A DNA stretch of 64,000 nucleotides from Aurelia coerulea (taxonomy: Eukaryota > Cnidaria > Scyphozoa > Semaeostomeae > Ulmaridae), in assembly GCA_039566865.1 (NCBI GenBank), contig CM076958.1:9152501-9216500 (forward strand), written 5' to 3'. The notes under the pieces were generated by a model. It ran no database searches. It worked only from the letters and a program-made list of their open reading frames with translations, and was not told the DNA's origin. Both the position numbers and the translations under genes were made by a program. The stretch's first letter is position 1; every line of letters starts with the position of its first letter. Shown here piece after piece: positions 1 to 11,642 of the stretch.

Positions 1-469
1 CTTTAATTAAATTCTATCGCATTTTCCTGATTTTGACCAATTTTGCCACTTTTCTTGACCACACAAAGAAAAATGCTGACGCAAGCAATAATGACGGCTA
101 ATTTTAGGTTAATTTTTATATTCTCATAAATTACACACCAAATCTGGTTGCCTCTATCTATTTCCGGTGGAGAGTTGGGTAGGAGGGCTTTTTTGCCACC
201 CTCCCCCCCCGAACCAAAATAGGACGTGTCAGATATAGCCCATCCACTGTAGTATTAGTATAATATAATAGTATTAACGTAAGGAGATATTCCTAGAAAG
301 ATATTTCCTTGAGATACAGGTTTTGTGACCAATTTAAAACTGATGCTGATACCGGCTAATGCTGAGCCTCTTTAAAGAGAGCTTCCCCAAAAATTTGAAG
401 GCCAGGTTGAAAGTGGTTTTCAATTATTTTGATGACACAACATGATGATGTGTGCATAATTTTTTTCAG
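1..469. other. No exon recognised; probable integrase-B intron
   Basis: I see no convincing coding exon here. The stretch ends in a pyrimidine-rich tract and a CAG acceptor (467-469) that opens the first visible exon of integrase-B, so it is most simply the end of an intron whose upstream exons lie off the window. Confidence 0.5.
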
Positions 470-1013
470 ATGGCGTCTTGTGGTTCATGGAGGCATAGAT
501 GGTCACTCTCGCAGAATCATGTTCATGCGATGCAGTAACAATAACAAGTCAGACACTGTTCTTAGTGCCTTCTTGGGTGGTGTTTCAGAGCACGGACTTC
601 CAAGCAGAGTTAGGAGCGACAAAGGCAAAGAAAACGTCGGTGTTGGTGCTTTCATGTTGAACCATCCTGACCGTGGCCCAAACCGTGGTAGCATGATCAC
701 TGGTCGAAGTGTCCACAATCAAAGGATTGAGAGATTGTGGAGAGACCTATTTTGTGGCTGCCTATATGTATTCTATGAGTTGTTCTATCGACTGGAGCTT
801 TGCAATCTATTGGACCCTTGCAGCGACTTCCAATTATTCTGCCTACACTATGTTTACCTGCCAAGAATAAATAGGCACTTGAAGTTGTGGGCAGATGCTT
901 GGGATCTGCATCCTCTTTCAACGGAACACAACAAATCACCGTTGCAACTCTGGATACGAGGCATTGCGGCCACAAGTTATACAGCAGATGACACCTTGAG
1001 ATCAACGCAAGGA
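470..1013 (+). CDS. Integrase-B exon with D and E catalytic motifs
   Basis: The open exon has a clean acceptor at 468-469 and donor at 1014-1015. It holds RSDKG and QRIERLWRD. Two stretches that are separate exons in integrase-A (WRFVIHG and GIDGYS) are fused here, so one intron was lost or gained between the copies. Confidence 0.8.
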
Positions 1014-1242
1014 GTAAATCAAAAATTTTCAAATTTTATGAAATGTGCCTACTTTCAAGCATTATCATAAAATGGGCCATGTTTATGAGATTACTTTCCC
1101 CGCTGCTGTTGCTGCAAGGGCTCTTCTAATCGTTAATTACACCATTCATTGGACGCTCCCATTCAGGGATTCTATGCTGATCTTTCTAGATTTGACCCCT
1201 AAAGCTTTAAATAGTTTTGAATGAATATTAGTTGCGACGAAC

Positions 1243-1420
1243 TTAAAGGGGATCTACACAGTTAAAAGCTGACCTGGGCCAAGTTAAAAACATAATCTAT
1301 TGCATTTGGCAACTTTGACATGTGCTGTTTCATTATGTACCTAAAGAAACAATGGGTATGCGGGCGTTTCTTTAGCCTATTTGTAGCATCTACGAGATAT
1401 AGATATCTCTATTCCCTTAA
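1243..1420. mobile_element. TTAA-flanked MITE, about 170 bp
   Basis: The element 1247-1416 is bounded by TTAA on both sides (1243-1246 and 1417-1420). Its ends begin AGGGGATCTACA and, on the other strand, AGGGAATAGAGA. The internal sequence is shared with 5710-5865 (for example AAAGAAACAATGGGT in both). TTAA flanks fit piggyBac-type insertion. It lies in the integrase-B intron. Confidence 0.6.
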
Positions 1421-1737
1421 AGTGGTTTCTCACAATGATTTTCTCCAGCAAATAGGTAATAGATGATACATCTTAGGAAATCCTAGTATTATGCGGAAGC
1501 ATCTGGGAGACGTGCGAGGGTATACATTGCATAGTAAGATTGTAGAATAAAGCTTCGTCGAAGTAAATACGCGATCTTGCGAGCAATGAAAGAAGAAAAT
1601 TAACCTCTTTAGCAACACAACAAGAGCGTCTACACTACAATACAATAACATTTTGATCATAATACTAGAATATAACTACAATCAAGCTACAATCGAACCT
1701 AAGTCGTTTGTAAAGTAAACTTTTTTTTTTACAGCAG

Positions 1738-1807
1738 GAATATGAGAATTATGGCATTGAATGGTGTAATAATCTACCACAAGATTTAACAGATGACATA
1801 GATTCAG
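1738..1807 (+). CDS. Integrase-B last exon, part before the LINE
   Basis: The exon follows a T10 tract and CAG acceptor. It reads EYENYGIEW and continues in frame after the LINE, once one copy of the GATTCAG duplication is discounted. Confidence 0.7.
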
Positions 1808-2675
1808 ATGACATAGATTACACCATTCAATGCCATATCATTTAAGGTCAAGTCGTTCATACGCGCAGCCTGTAAGCAGGACAGTTCGTTTTTCCAATGC
1901 ATACTTCCAAAGTACTCCCTGCGAATGGAACCTGCTAGATGAAGATACCAGAAATTCTGTTTCGATTGGGGAGTTCAAACGCAAATTGCTTGCTCAAATA
2001 CGTCCTCCGTGTAGATCCGTTTATAGTGTGCATAATATTACCGGTATAAGAAATCTAACAAGACTTAGAGTCGGTTTTAGTCCCCTAAATGAGCATCGAT
2101 TTAGGCACAACTTTGATTGTTTAAGTCCCTTGTGTATATGCGGTGTTGCAAATGAGGATAATGAACATTACCTCCTGCACTGCCCTCTTTTTGAAAATGC
2201 TCGCAGAGATCTCTTTGGCCAGCTTGGAGACATCCCGCTATTGGACGTTACAGTTTTGGATAACGAGGCACTTGGTAACCTCTTGTTGTTTGGTGCTGAG
2301 AAATTAAACATTGTCTCAAACAGAATGATTTTGGAAGCTACAATTTCGTTCATAGAGAAAACTAAGCGGCTCCATTGAAAAAAATCTCAGCATGCTAATA
2401 TCCACCCTGTGTAGCATCCTTTTCTCGGCTTTTGTCTGTCACGTTTATCTGTGTTGTATCGTTGATGTGTTGTATGAATTTTTTTATTTATTTTTTCTTT
2501 TTTCATTCATTTTTGTTTATGAAATTGACAGTTGAATTGTAAGTGTCATCCATGGTGGGGACCAGATGACCTAGTGTCTTTCCCCGCCATGAATGGCACA
2601 TGTAAATAGTATTTCCTTTTATTTAGAATTAGGTTTTGTTGTTATAGAAAAAAAAAAAAAAAAAAAAAAAAAAAA
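1808..2675 (+). mobile_element. 5'-truncated LINE, reverse-transcriptase C-terminal end with poly(A)
   Basis: The ORF 1830-2378 (182 aa) matches the C-terminal end of non-LTR retrotransposon polyproteins. It starts YHLRSSRSY and has a CxC...H...HCPLF zinc-like motif (CICG, HYLLHCPLF). A 3' UTR of about 270 bp with a self-complementary GGTGGGGA/TCCCCGCC pair ends in an A run of 27 bases (about 2649-2675). The target duplication GATTCAG (1801-1807 and 2676-2682) flanks it. The catalytic RT core is absent, so it is a dead 5'-truncated insertion. It sits inside the integrase-B last exon. Confidence 0.85.
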
Positions 2676-2682
2676 GATTCAG

Positions 2683-2855
2683 TCGAAGTGCCAGATGTTT
2701 GCTGTAACCTGTTGCCTCATGATTACCAAGCTCTTTCAGAAATGATAGACCCATTTCGACAAAGTGAATCCCAAGGAGTTGATATTTACACTGACACATT
2801 ACACTTCTTGAGCCAGCGAATTACCGATGCACAGTCGCGAGATCAAAATGCTTAG
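2683..2855 (+). CDS. Integrase-B last exon, part after the LINE
   Basis: The frame continues from 1807 through VEVPDVCCNLL to the stop TAG at 2853-2855. Conservation with the integrase-A tail shows this is the genuine C-terminus. Confidence 0.7.
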
Positions 2856-5297
2856 ACTTTGCCGGAAGAAGGACAGATCTTTGCATTACTTCTAGGGCAC
2901 TAATTACATTATCATTTGGGATGTATTTCAAGGTTTTTCAAACAGCCGTTATCTTTCGATTAAGAGTAACCATATTTTATGTACGAGAAAGGGCATGAGG
3001 AACGGTACAAGGTCCTGCATACTGTATCGAACATGTTTTTGAAACTTGGATGGCACATATCCGACTAAAATCATGTCAAATGAACCTCCGGGTTTTGATC
3101 TCTACCTTTGGTGTTCTCGGACAAATTAACCACGACTTTATAGAAAGAAAGAAATTATCGGTTATACTAAACTACTATTTGAATATCTAACAGTACTAAG
3201 CAGGTATCACATTCAATAGACGCATAAAATGTTTAAACAACCAAAACCTATGTAGGATACACTATTTTTTGCCATGGAACCAAAATTACTTCCAAAACAA
3301 TGCGAGTTAGATATCTTCTGAAAGAGTTAAGCGAGCAGAACTTGATTCTTGCAAGCGTCGTAAAATTTTGGCAATTTAAGGGGGCTTTAGTGCCTTGGGA
3401 ATTTTATGAAGTTTTTTGCTTCACAAATTACTCCAACTTCCTATACATCATTTGAAAGTGCAGGTCTTTGCAAACAGTAATATGAAGTTAGATTTTGCAT
3501 AGAATGGCTCGTTAGACCGGTTCAAAAAACTGTAAAGAAATTTTCAGTTCTCGCAATCTGATACCATTACGAAGCTTTCGGTATTGGATAAAATGTTGGT
3601 CTTATAAAAAATATCTGTTTGTAGGTGATAGCTGTGTTAGCTATTTAAGAAGTTCATTTCACCAACATATGACGAAATATCAAATTTTTGCAACATACAT
3701 TAAGAGAAGATTTTAGTAAGAATGTCACGTGACCATATTATCTTAATGGAGGGGATTGTTCTGTATTCTTATCACATTAGGAAGAGTTATTCAAGCTTAC
3801 ATTATGCATAATTCGTACCATGAGTAGGCAAGATTATTTTCAACGTTGAAAATAGCAAATTGAGATATTTGATTGTACGACACTAAAGCCGTCTCCTTGA
3901 ATTTGATTCCTGCTTGGGTATACTGGCGGTGGGACCCCTCAGCATCTAAATTCAAAGTTAAATCAGAACTACAATCCTCGCAAAACCCTTGTCACAAAAC
4001 GAGAAAAAGGTAGATATGAAGAGCAAATACCCCTCTTTTCCCCCCTAAGTCATTTTTGTTGAGTTCTGTAACTTGGAAAATATCAGCAAGTGTCCTGAGT
4101 GAAGACAAACAACATTGACTTGGGGGAGGGGTGTTTACAAGATATTTCTGCTGAAGTGGTAGGCACTGTGATTTTTGTCGAAAAATGCTGAAATTTTGTT
4201 GTTGTGACAAGAGGTTTTGGCGAGGATTTTCGTTGGTTTAGTCATCTCCAGACTTTGTTCATGTGTATCTTGATATTTCTTTGAAAATACGTGCGTGCTT
4301 ATGGTGTGCAATGTTTTCCAATGCTCACACTCTTTAGACATTTGGCATCGAAAATATTGCCTTCAACGAATGACATATTCTACGATAAAGGTTTAGTTAC
4401 ACCAGAATGGGAGACCCATGTACGGGAAATTTTTGAATGCTGTGAGACCCTTCCTGTTCCTTTAAACTTCGAATATAGTATTGTTATCTCAGATTGCGTA
4501 TCAGCTACTTATACATACAGGAAACCAATGTTTAAGTGGAAAACTGAATAATCTACTTGCCAAGCATTGCAACCAAGCAGAATGAATACCAACAATAATA
4601 CAGGCTGTCCCAAAAAACATATGCGCTGTTTGAGTGGCTGAATCCAACTTTCCGTTCTGTAGATTTTTGATAGAAAAGACTTCAACTTAAAATTTGACAC
4701 TGAGTTTGAATAAATCTGATGGCTGCCTCAAAACCAGATGAATTCATTTTTGTCCATTATGTGGAAATCAAAGAAATCTATTGAAAAAACAAACTTAGCC
4801 CAGTTTTCTGATATTCACATGTTCCATGACATGCATCCGGCAGTTAGTTTCTCCTCAGAAGTGATAAAGTCGCTCTAAACCAAGAATATTGCGGTCAGCA
4901 GGCCGTCTCTGGTCAATATCCTTGAGTAATGTGGTCAATAATTACTCCCACACGTATTTCCTGGCATAACTGCAAGGTTTAAATCCATTTTATGCGAAAA
5001 TTCAACTTAAAAAGTTAAATACGGAAATGAAATCATCCAGTTTTGAAACAACCACTGATTTTGAATTTCTTTCTCAATAAATCAGCAAACATTTATCAGA
5101 TTTCCTCAAACTTGGTGCCAAACTCTAAGTTTGATTTGAGAAATTTGAAAAATGGGTCAAGTTGGATCTATGGCTCCTTCACAGTGGCCATAGCGGACAT
5201 GTTTTTTAGGATAGCCTGTAGATTTTAGAAACATAACTGTAACTGGAATCGAATTAACCAACTTTAATGCGTTGTGCGTCAATAAGTTAGTAATAAG
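2856..5297. other. Intergenic between convergent 3' ends of integrase-B and HECT-B
   Basis: No recognisable gene. A short open frame at 4291-4551 (+, 86 codons) contains plausible coding-like text, but I recognise no domain and see no clear splice support. The rest is AT-rich with no repeat I can define. Confidence 0.5.
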
Positions 5298-5542
5298 TTA
5301 GGCCTCACCAAATCCCACTGCTTCTATTTCAAATGCTTTGTCCATCTTGGCAAAGAAATCTTCACTACTTTTATGCTTCGTCGGCAATATCAACACATTC
5401 CCGCAAGTGCTGGCCGATGGAAAATCGTCGCTTTCGACTATAGTGTACTCCACGGTAATTTTCTCGCTCAAACCGGTTTCTGTTAGAATCTGTTGACCCG
5501 TTGAAAATGAAAGGACTGCCTCTGGCCGCGTACATTCTCTAC
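5298..5542 (-). CDS. HECT-B exon 9: HECT C-lobe with catalytic cysteine
   Basis: The exon starts after TTGTTTCAG, and its first two bases (GT) complete a codon begun by the single G that ends exon 8. It encodes the C-lobe with the thioester motif FPSASTCGNVLILPT and ends GFGEA then TAA (5298-5300). Its partner exon is 37.9 kb away, across the largest intron. It could belong to another copy, but phase and alignment both fit HECT-B. Confidence 0.82.
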
Positions 5543-5705
5543 CTGAAACAACAAACGCGTATTCGAAGTGAACAACACTGTCCTGCAAATATGCAAATAG
5601 CAACGAGGCTGCTTCCTCGCGAATTCTGTTGTTAATTTTTGTCTATATATGATATTCTGTCGATGTTTAGAATTTTCAAAGGGCTATGCAGAATATACTT
5701 GCAGG

Positions 5706-6480
5706 TTAAAGGGAATCGACATAGTTAAAAGCTGGCCGGGCCAGGTCAAAATTATATTCTATTATCCTCGACCACTTTGACGCATCCGGTCTCATTGTGT
5801 AGCTAAAGAAACAATGGGTTTATGGGTGTTTCTTCAGCTTATTTATAGCGGCTACGAGATATTATGGAGTGCCAAAGCCAAAAAAATTAATTTATTATCT
5901 GTGTTTAATATTATCATTTTGTCAACCCTATATTATCATTTTGTTGTTTCTATTATCATTATGTAAAATTCTATTATCATTTTGTAAAATTCTATTATCA
6001 TTATGTAAAATTCTATTATCATTATGTAAAATTCTATTATCATTTTGTAAAATTCTATTATCATTATGTAAAATTCTATTATCATTATGTAAAATTCTAT
6101 TATCATTTTGTAAAATTCTATTATCATTTTGTAAGATTCTGTTATCATTTTGTGTAAAATTATATTATCATTTTGTAAAATCATATTATCATTTTGTTGA
6201 ATTTCTATTATCATTTTCTAAAATTCCATTATAATTCTGTACTTCCAAGTTATCGTTATGTGTTTCCATATTATCATTGTGTCATGTTCCATTCTCATTC
6301 TGTGCGTTCCAATCTCATTCCGTATATTATCACATTATCATTCTGTTCCGCATTTCTCATTATCATTTTGTGAAACTCGCACATCATGGTGAAACCATAG
6401 CAACGTGTGCAAGTGCATAAAACATATGATGAAACCATGGTGACGGCGACGCTAGACCGGACGTACAACAACAACAACGA
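5706..6480 (+). repeat. TTAA-bounded repeat with a 21-bp minisatellite (left copy)
   Basis: The repeat starts at TTAA (5706-5709) with AGGGAATCGACATAG, passes through a segment shared with the MITE at 1247, then carries about 13 tandem units of the 21-bp CTATTATCATTWTGTAAAATT (about 5945-6215). It continues with degenerate TTATCATTNTGT spacers and a unique tail (AGACCGGACGTACAAC) ending in an ACA run near 6478. An inverted copy lies at 42500-43155. The long ORFs it creates on both strands are repeat artefacts. Confidence 0.8.
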
Positions 6481-6591
6481 TTATTTGCCAAACCTCGCTC
6501 TCGCACTGGCACTTGTTCGTTTTGCATGTGGTTGTGAAGTTTTTAGCGCGAAAATTGGCCTTGTTGATCTTCAAACTTGTAAAGATAAAAG

Positions 6592-6712
6592 ATGGATCCA
6601 AGACAGATGGTCAGGAGGATCGTTGACTCGCCAGGAATGAATCTTTTTGAGCCACGTAGCGGCGGCAGTAGGCAAGGAAATACTTCTGGACTCACATCGC
6701 CACCGCCACATC
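6592..6712 (+). CDS. HECT-A candidate first exon
   Basis: The ATG is in a good context (AAGATGG). It is followed by 40 open codons rich in Pro, Ser and Gly (MDPRQMVRR, then SGLTSPPPHP), typical of the N-terminal tails of these HECT proteins. The frame runs directly into the hAT terminus at 6713. I cannot see a natural donor, so assignment to HECT-A rests on position and strand. Confidence 0.45.
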
Positions 6713-7317
6713 CAGTGGCGAAGCTAGCGGTCATGCTGGTCATGCCCAGCATGAGTAACAATTTTCAGAGATATGAGTATTTTTTAAAACAAAAAAATAA
6801 TTTTTTTGCAAAAATTTTCTTAAAATCGTAACATTGATGTCATAGTACATCATATGATCAATGATCACATAATAAACCTCCGCTTCTCGACAGTTTGATG
6901 CCTTGCTCCCCTGTGTTAACTCGTGCTCGAGTCAGAAAGCAAGCCCTATCATAGGGTTTCCATACCAATTTTGTAGCTTTGGAAGCCTTCCACTTTGCAG
7001 TTATGGTCAAATTTCGCTGTTTTCCATACTGGTTCCCTATGTTAAGGAATGCTATTTGAAATAGCAGGAGATTCGTCATTATAATGATAAACCTAGCAAT
7101 GATTTGATTGGCTGGATCTGATTTTACGCCTGCGCATTGCGCCAGTTCGAAACCCAAAGGCATGCTCCGGTTTGACAGCATGCCCAACATGAAACAATAG
7201 AAATGATGACGAAAGAGACATGCATTGCACTCTATAACTGACGGGCCTAGACACAGTTCAAGCTCAACGAACGTCCACGTTTCATTTTGGAGAATTATCA
7301 TTTGAATTTTTCTTATC

Positions 7318-9487
7318 ATGGATTACGAAGAATCGTCATTTCAAGTCCTTCCTGAGGGGGACATTGTCTCCCAGCTGTTGAGGAAGTCTTTTGCAGCAAG
7401 AATTGTCAGCGAGCAGAAGGCTATCATTAACCAGAAGCCAACTCCGAAGCTTGTCCTGAAGACGAGGGACAGGTCATTCCAAGAAGTCTGGTACTCCAAG
7501 AAAGATTGGTTGTGTGGCAGCGAAGGCTTGAAACGCCTTTTTGTTGGCCGTGTTTGCTATTTCGACCCCTTCGAACTTCTCAAACATGGGCTGAAACAGG
7601 CTACAGCAACATGCATGGTTTTCTTTCTGACTGCCAAAGCATGAGAGAGCCAGGTCTCATATGCAGGCCTACAAGATGTGGAAAACCTTTGATGTGTCGG
7701 AGAGAGTAGATGTTCTATTTTCGAGAGCCAGAAGAGACGAGATTGATCGGCATAATGAAGAAGTGAGGCAGAACAGGGAGATGTTAAAAACCCTCTCTGA
7801 AGCTGTTCTTTATCTAGCCAAGCAGGAACTTCCTTTTAGGGGCCATGATGAATCTAGTGCAAGCCTAAACAAGGGCAACTACAGAGAGCTCTTAGAATGC
7901 CTGGCAAAATTTGATTCTGTCTTTGAGCGCCGCTTTCATGGGAGGCTTGCTGATTCTGAAAGGGCCTCTGGAGGGGGAGTTTTTACTGGTGTTTCCGCAG
8001 ATATTCAAAATGACCTGATTGAATGCATAGATATGATAATTCAGGATCAAATTGACAAGGAAATCAAAGAATGCACCTTCCTAACTATCCAGGTTGATGA
8101 AACAACAGATGTATCAACGAAGGAACAACTTAGTGCAATCATTCGCCTTGATAGAAATGGGGAAATAGTTGAAAGATTCCTGAAATTCGTGAATGTAAGT
8201 CAAGATAGGTCTGCACCAGCAATTACTGCCATTGTCAAGGAAATCCTAAACCGGTATGGAGAGTCATTGAAAGAGAAGCTTGTCATGCAGACCTATGATG
8301 GTGCAACTGTGATGTCTGGTCATATTGGTGGTGTTCAGACCCTTCTTCGCCAGGACTATCCTTTTGCCTACTTTTTTCATTGTGCAGCTCACAGATTAAA
8401 TCTTGTCTTGTGTCAATCTGCATCCAGAATCTCCCATGCCAAAGTCTTCTTTGTCAATGTAAGTGCATTCAGTAGTTTCACCAGTGTTAGCTCCAAGAGA
8501 AAAGAATTATTCAGGTCACATGACGTTGAAATTCCTAGCCCTGGGGAAACAAGATGGTACTACCGCTCTCGTACCATTGGTGTTATCTTTGAAAAGTATG
8601 AGCCACTGGTAACTGCTTTAGAGGAGATAGAGGAGAAGCCACAAAGCTGGGATGATACTACTGTCACACAAGCCAGTGGGCTATTAAAATACCTCAATAG
8701 CTTTCTGTTTTGCTTTTTGTTGCTTCTGTTCAACAAGATATTGCAGCATTCATCTATCTTGTACAGCATTCTGCAAAACAGATCCACTGATTTCTCCTTT
8801 GGGGTTGGAAAAGTGAGGGGTTTTGCCACTTTCCTCACAGAGTTACGGTCAGATGCTAACTTTGATGAGCTCTTCGGACTAACAGTTGATATGGTGGGAC
8901 AACCCTCTTCAAGATCGGACAAGAAGCCCAACTACAAGCAACTATATTTTGAAGTTCTTGATAACACTATAACAATGTTGAATGACCGGTTTGCTGATTG
9001 TCAAAGCTTTGCATTTCTGGATTTGGTAAATCCTTATTTCTTTGGAGGCTGGAAGGATAATGTGCCAGAAAACAAGTTGCAACTTTTGAAAGGAAAATAT
9101 GGATCACTTTTTGACATGCCAACACTACAGAGCCAGTTATTGTTTATGTATAAGGATGCTGATTTCCACAAAGAAAGCCCAATGGAACTGATGCATTATA
9201 TTTACCACTACAATCTGCATCCAAGTTTACCAGAAGTAGTGAAGCTGCTGAAGCTGAATGCAGTAATAGCTGTGTCAAGTGCTTCAGTAGAAAGGTCATT
9301 TTCTTGTTTAAGGAGAGTGAAAACCTACCTCCGCAGTAAGATGGGTCAAGAGCGTCTCAGCTCTTTATGCAGAATATCCATTCATAAAGATATTTTAAAG
9401 GAAAAAGAAGATCAAAATCAGTTGCACAGCTTGATCGCAGAAAAATTCATTGAAAAACCAAGGAGACTCAATTTTCTCTACAAGTAA
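7318..9487 (+). pseudogene. hAT transposase (TTF zinc finger, DUF4371, hAT dimerisation)
   Basis: The relic reads through three frames. 7318 to about 7540 gives the N-terminus and TTF start (KDWLCGSEGLKRL). About 7540-7640 gives CWPCLLF and GYSNMHGFLSDC. About 7640-9487 gives the rest. Each frame change fits loss of one base in a homopolymer (a T near 7541, an A near 7633). The catalytic region follows (TIQVDETTDV with the first Asp, then HCAAHRLNLVL). The C-terminus has the hAT dimerisation block (SASVERSFSCLRRVKTYLRS). Size and order match ZMYM/TTF-type hAT transposases. Apart from the two indels the ORF of 608 codons is open, so decay is recent. It is oriented with HECT-A, in whose interval it lies. 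Confidence 0.85.
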
Positions 9488-9837
9488 GGATGAAACTACC
9501 ACTAAAGATTAAGAAAGGGCTCAAATCTTTAAAAAGGTTGGTGTAAAATTCTATAGCAGTTTTCTTTGATTTGAGCCCTATGCTCTAATGATCAAGGATA
9601 TGAAATATCAGACTCAAGAAAATTTTTATAAATTGGTGCCTATCAACAGAAACATAGAAATATTTAAGGGAAGTGCAAGGTTAAAGTCTTGCATTTGCAA
9701 AGAGCAAGATATCTAGAAATATCCCATTCAAATCAAAGTTGCACAAACACACAAAGAATGGATTGCCAAAGAAACAATGCTGTATCCAATTCCTCTCTTG
9801 TTCTATTTACATACAAATATATTTACCATTAGACCTT

Positions 9838-10430
9838 GATCACTTTAATCAGCAACAAATTATGATAAAACTGCAAGCGTAAACAGAAAATTTCTTTTGG
9901 AAAGTTCCTTCAACCAGCAACAAATTATGATTATACTGCAAGCACAAACAGGAAAGTTCTCTTGGAAAATTCCTTCAATTAGCAACAAATTATGATAATA
10001 CTGCAAGCACAAACAGGAAATTTCCTATAATCAGCAACAAATTGAAGCAGTGAATAATCATCTGATTGGATGCATAGATATGATTGGTCAGTAGTTCCCC
10101 AACCAGCAACAATAGTATGATAATACTGCAAGCACAAACAGGAGATTCTCTTCAACAGACAACTGACCAATCATATCTATGCATTCAATCAGATCATTAT
10201 TTACTGGTTCAATTTGTTGCTGGTTATAGGAACTTTTCTGTTTGTGCTTGCAGAATTAATCATAATTTGTTGCTGATTATAGGACATTCCAAGAGAACTT
10301 TCCTGTTTGTGCTTGCAATATTATCATAATTTGTTGCTGACTAAAGGAACTTTCCTGTTTGTGATTGCAGTGTTATCATAATTTGTTGCTGATTAAAGGA
10401 ACTTTTCAAGAGAACTTTCCGGTTTGTGCA
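9838..10430. repeat. Large inverted repeat built of short tandem units
   Basis: The left arm, about 9838-10095, carries units containing AGCAACAAATTATGATAATA and CTGCAAGCACAAACAGGAAA. The right arm, about 10155-10430, carries the reverse complement of the same units and of the unique segment GATATGATTGGTCAGT (10077-10092 against 10163-10178 inverted). Arms are about 250 bp with a short centre. A stray unit recurs at 10885-10915. It forms the 3' untranslated part of the hAT element. Confidence 0.75.
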
Positions 10431-11513
10431 AGGTATATTTATGATAAGGGTGCTCAGGCTGGGGTACAACAGCAGCACATCAACTCAAAAAAAAATTCTG
10501 CCATGGAAATAGACCAAAAAGAACTATTTTTCTGAATTACATACCCAAAATTTATGAAGTCAGTATGTTAATCTGCAGAAAAGTGCCCTCACTGATTAGA
10601 TCTCTCAGTCAGAATGTATTTGGAAATCTAAGCCTTTTCTATTTTAGTTCTGTTACTTGATTCTAAGTTTGTTTGTAAATTATATTTTTCCCAATTTTTT
10701 ACTTGTTCTCATATTTGAAACCCAAAAAAGTAAGCAAGAATTTAGCAACCCAAAAAAGTAACTGTACAAATGATTGACCCACCAAAAATGATCCTTGCCC
10801 AAATTTTAGACCCAAAAGAGTAACCTGTGCACCTCTATCCTGAATATACCAGAGTACCCCCCCCCCCTCTCTCTCTCTCTGGGGTTTGTGCTTGCAGTAT
10901 TATCATAATTTCTTATAGAGGAGAAGAACTTTCTTCCACAACAGTCAATCTTCTTGCAAGATCAATTGTAATGCAGTTTTGATTACCCCCAGTGTCACTG
11001 TTGCCAATGAGCTGGTGGGGTTCCTTCTGCTTAAAAAAGGAAAACTCAAGCAATGGGCATTCCCGTGACGTGGGGCTTGAGCTTAACTCAATGACCTTTT
11101 CATTGAGGACTAAACATGCCTGGCAACTGTTCTCCTCAAATGATTCCATAACATCTAGAGCACTGACATAGTGCCTGCCAAATCTTTAATAAAGGTCTAC
11201 GTAATGTTTCACTGAGATGTCAAATTTGAAGCAAAAATATTTTAAAACAATTTGCGGCCTGCAATTTGCAAAAATAAGAGTTTTCTTCGTTTTATTTTTG
11301 CAACTTTATTTTCATCTCTCCAGCAACAGGCGTTTTCTGATCTTCTTGTAAGAAGGGCGTTTCCAGGCCAAAAAGGGTGTGGTCCCAAAAAATTTTCCGG
11401 GGGCTCCGCCCCCGGACCCCCGCGCCCTTTGCGCCTACGGCGCAAAGGGCTTCACCCCTGCGCCTTCGGCGCGTGAGAGCATGACCATCCCCTTTTCACC
11501 AGCTTCGCCACTG
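10431..11513. other. hAT 3' region, simple repeats and GC-rich palindromic segment
   Basis: No gene. It holds a C11/CT microsatellite at about 10858-10880 and a strongly palindromic GC-rich segment at 11380-11470 (GGGGGCTCCGCCCCCGGACC, then a GCGCCTACGGCGC hairpin). Related GC-rich segments with GGGTGTGGTCC or CCACGCCCTTTA occur at 23925-23980, 50960-51030 and 53570-53625. Confidence 0.5.
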
Positions 11514-11642
11514 ATATTTGAGAGTACTTATCAGAATGTGAAAATTCTTGAGAATTCTTAGTGTGTTAATGTGCTGAAGACATGTACCGTAACCAATCAA
11601 GCCTTGTCTCTGCAATTGATGCTTATATTCTCTATACTGTAG

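Larger units (their letters stand above)
470..2855 (+). pseudogene. Integrase-B: DDE 'integrase core' protein, 3' part, split by a LINE
   Basis: This is the C-terminal part of a DDE integrase-like protein of the family that carries the block [12 protein letters not shown]. Exon 470-1013 starts after TTTTTTCAG with one base completing a codon, encodes 181 codons and ends at a GT donor (1014). It shows HGGIDGHSR, then RSDKG (second acidic residue) and QRIERLW (the E), with 36 residues between D and E. The next exon starts at 1738 (acceptor ACAGCAG) and continues in phase. It is interrupted at 1808-2675 by a LINE, resumes at 2683 and ends at TAG 2853-2855. The tail (DSVEVPDV) aligns with the tail of integrase-A (ATVNVPEV). 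Upstream exons with the HTH domain and first D are outside the window. The gene converges on HECT-B. The LINE makes the present copy a likely pseudogene. DNA strand-transfer activity is inferred from the family only. Confidence 0.8.
6713..11513 (+). mobile_element. hAT DNA transposon with a decayed transposase
   Basis: The ends carry a perfect 13-bp inverted repeat, CAGTGGCGAAGCT (6713-6725) and AGCTTCGCCACTG (11501-11513). It encloses a TTF/DUF4371-type hAT transposase relic. The flanking 8-mers (GCCACATC and ATATTTGA) do not match, so no target duplication survives or the ends belong to different events. The right 160 bp is a GC-rich palindromic segment found elsewhere in the window. Confidence 0.65.

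Noticed and set aside
4291..4551. 86-codon ORF as a gene
   Set aside because: No domain recognised, no splice or start context, and AT-rich surroundings; noted only as unassigned.
5869..6234. Long open frames on both strands (ILLSLCK repeats and MIIEFYK repeats)
   Set aside because: They are translations of a 21-bp minisatellite; frame openness follows from a unit divisible by three without stops.
5936..6460. CRISPR-like array
   Set aside because: Direct adjacent repeats without unique spacers in animal DNA; a minisatellite.
11240..11500. GC-rich segment as a bacterial contaminant or horizontal transfer
   Set aside because: Related copies occur elsewhere in the window next to transposon ends, so a repeat is the simpler explanation.
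6705..11521. 8-bp target duplication for the hAT at 6713-11513
   Set aside because: Flanks GCCACATC and ATATTTGA do not match, so none is claimed.
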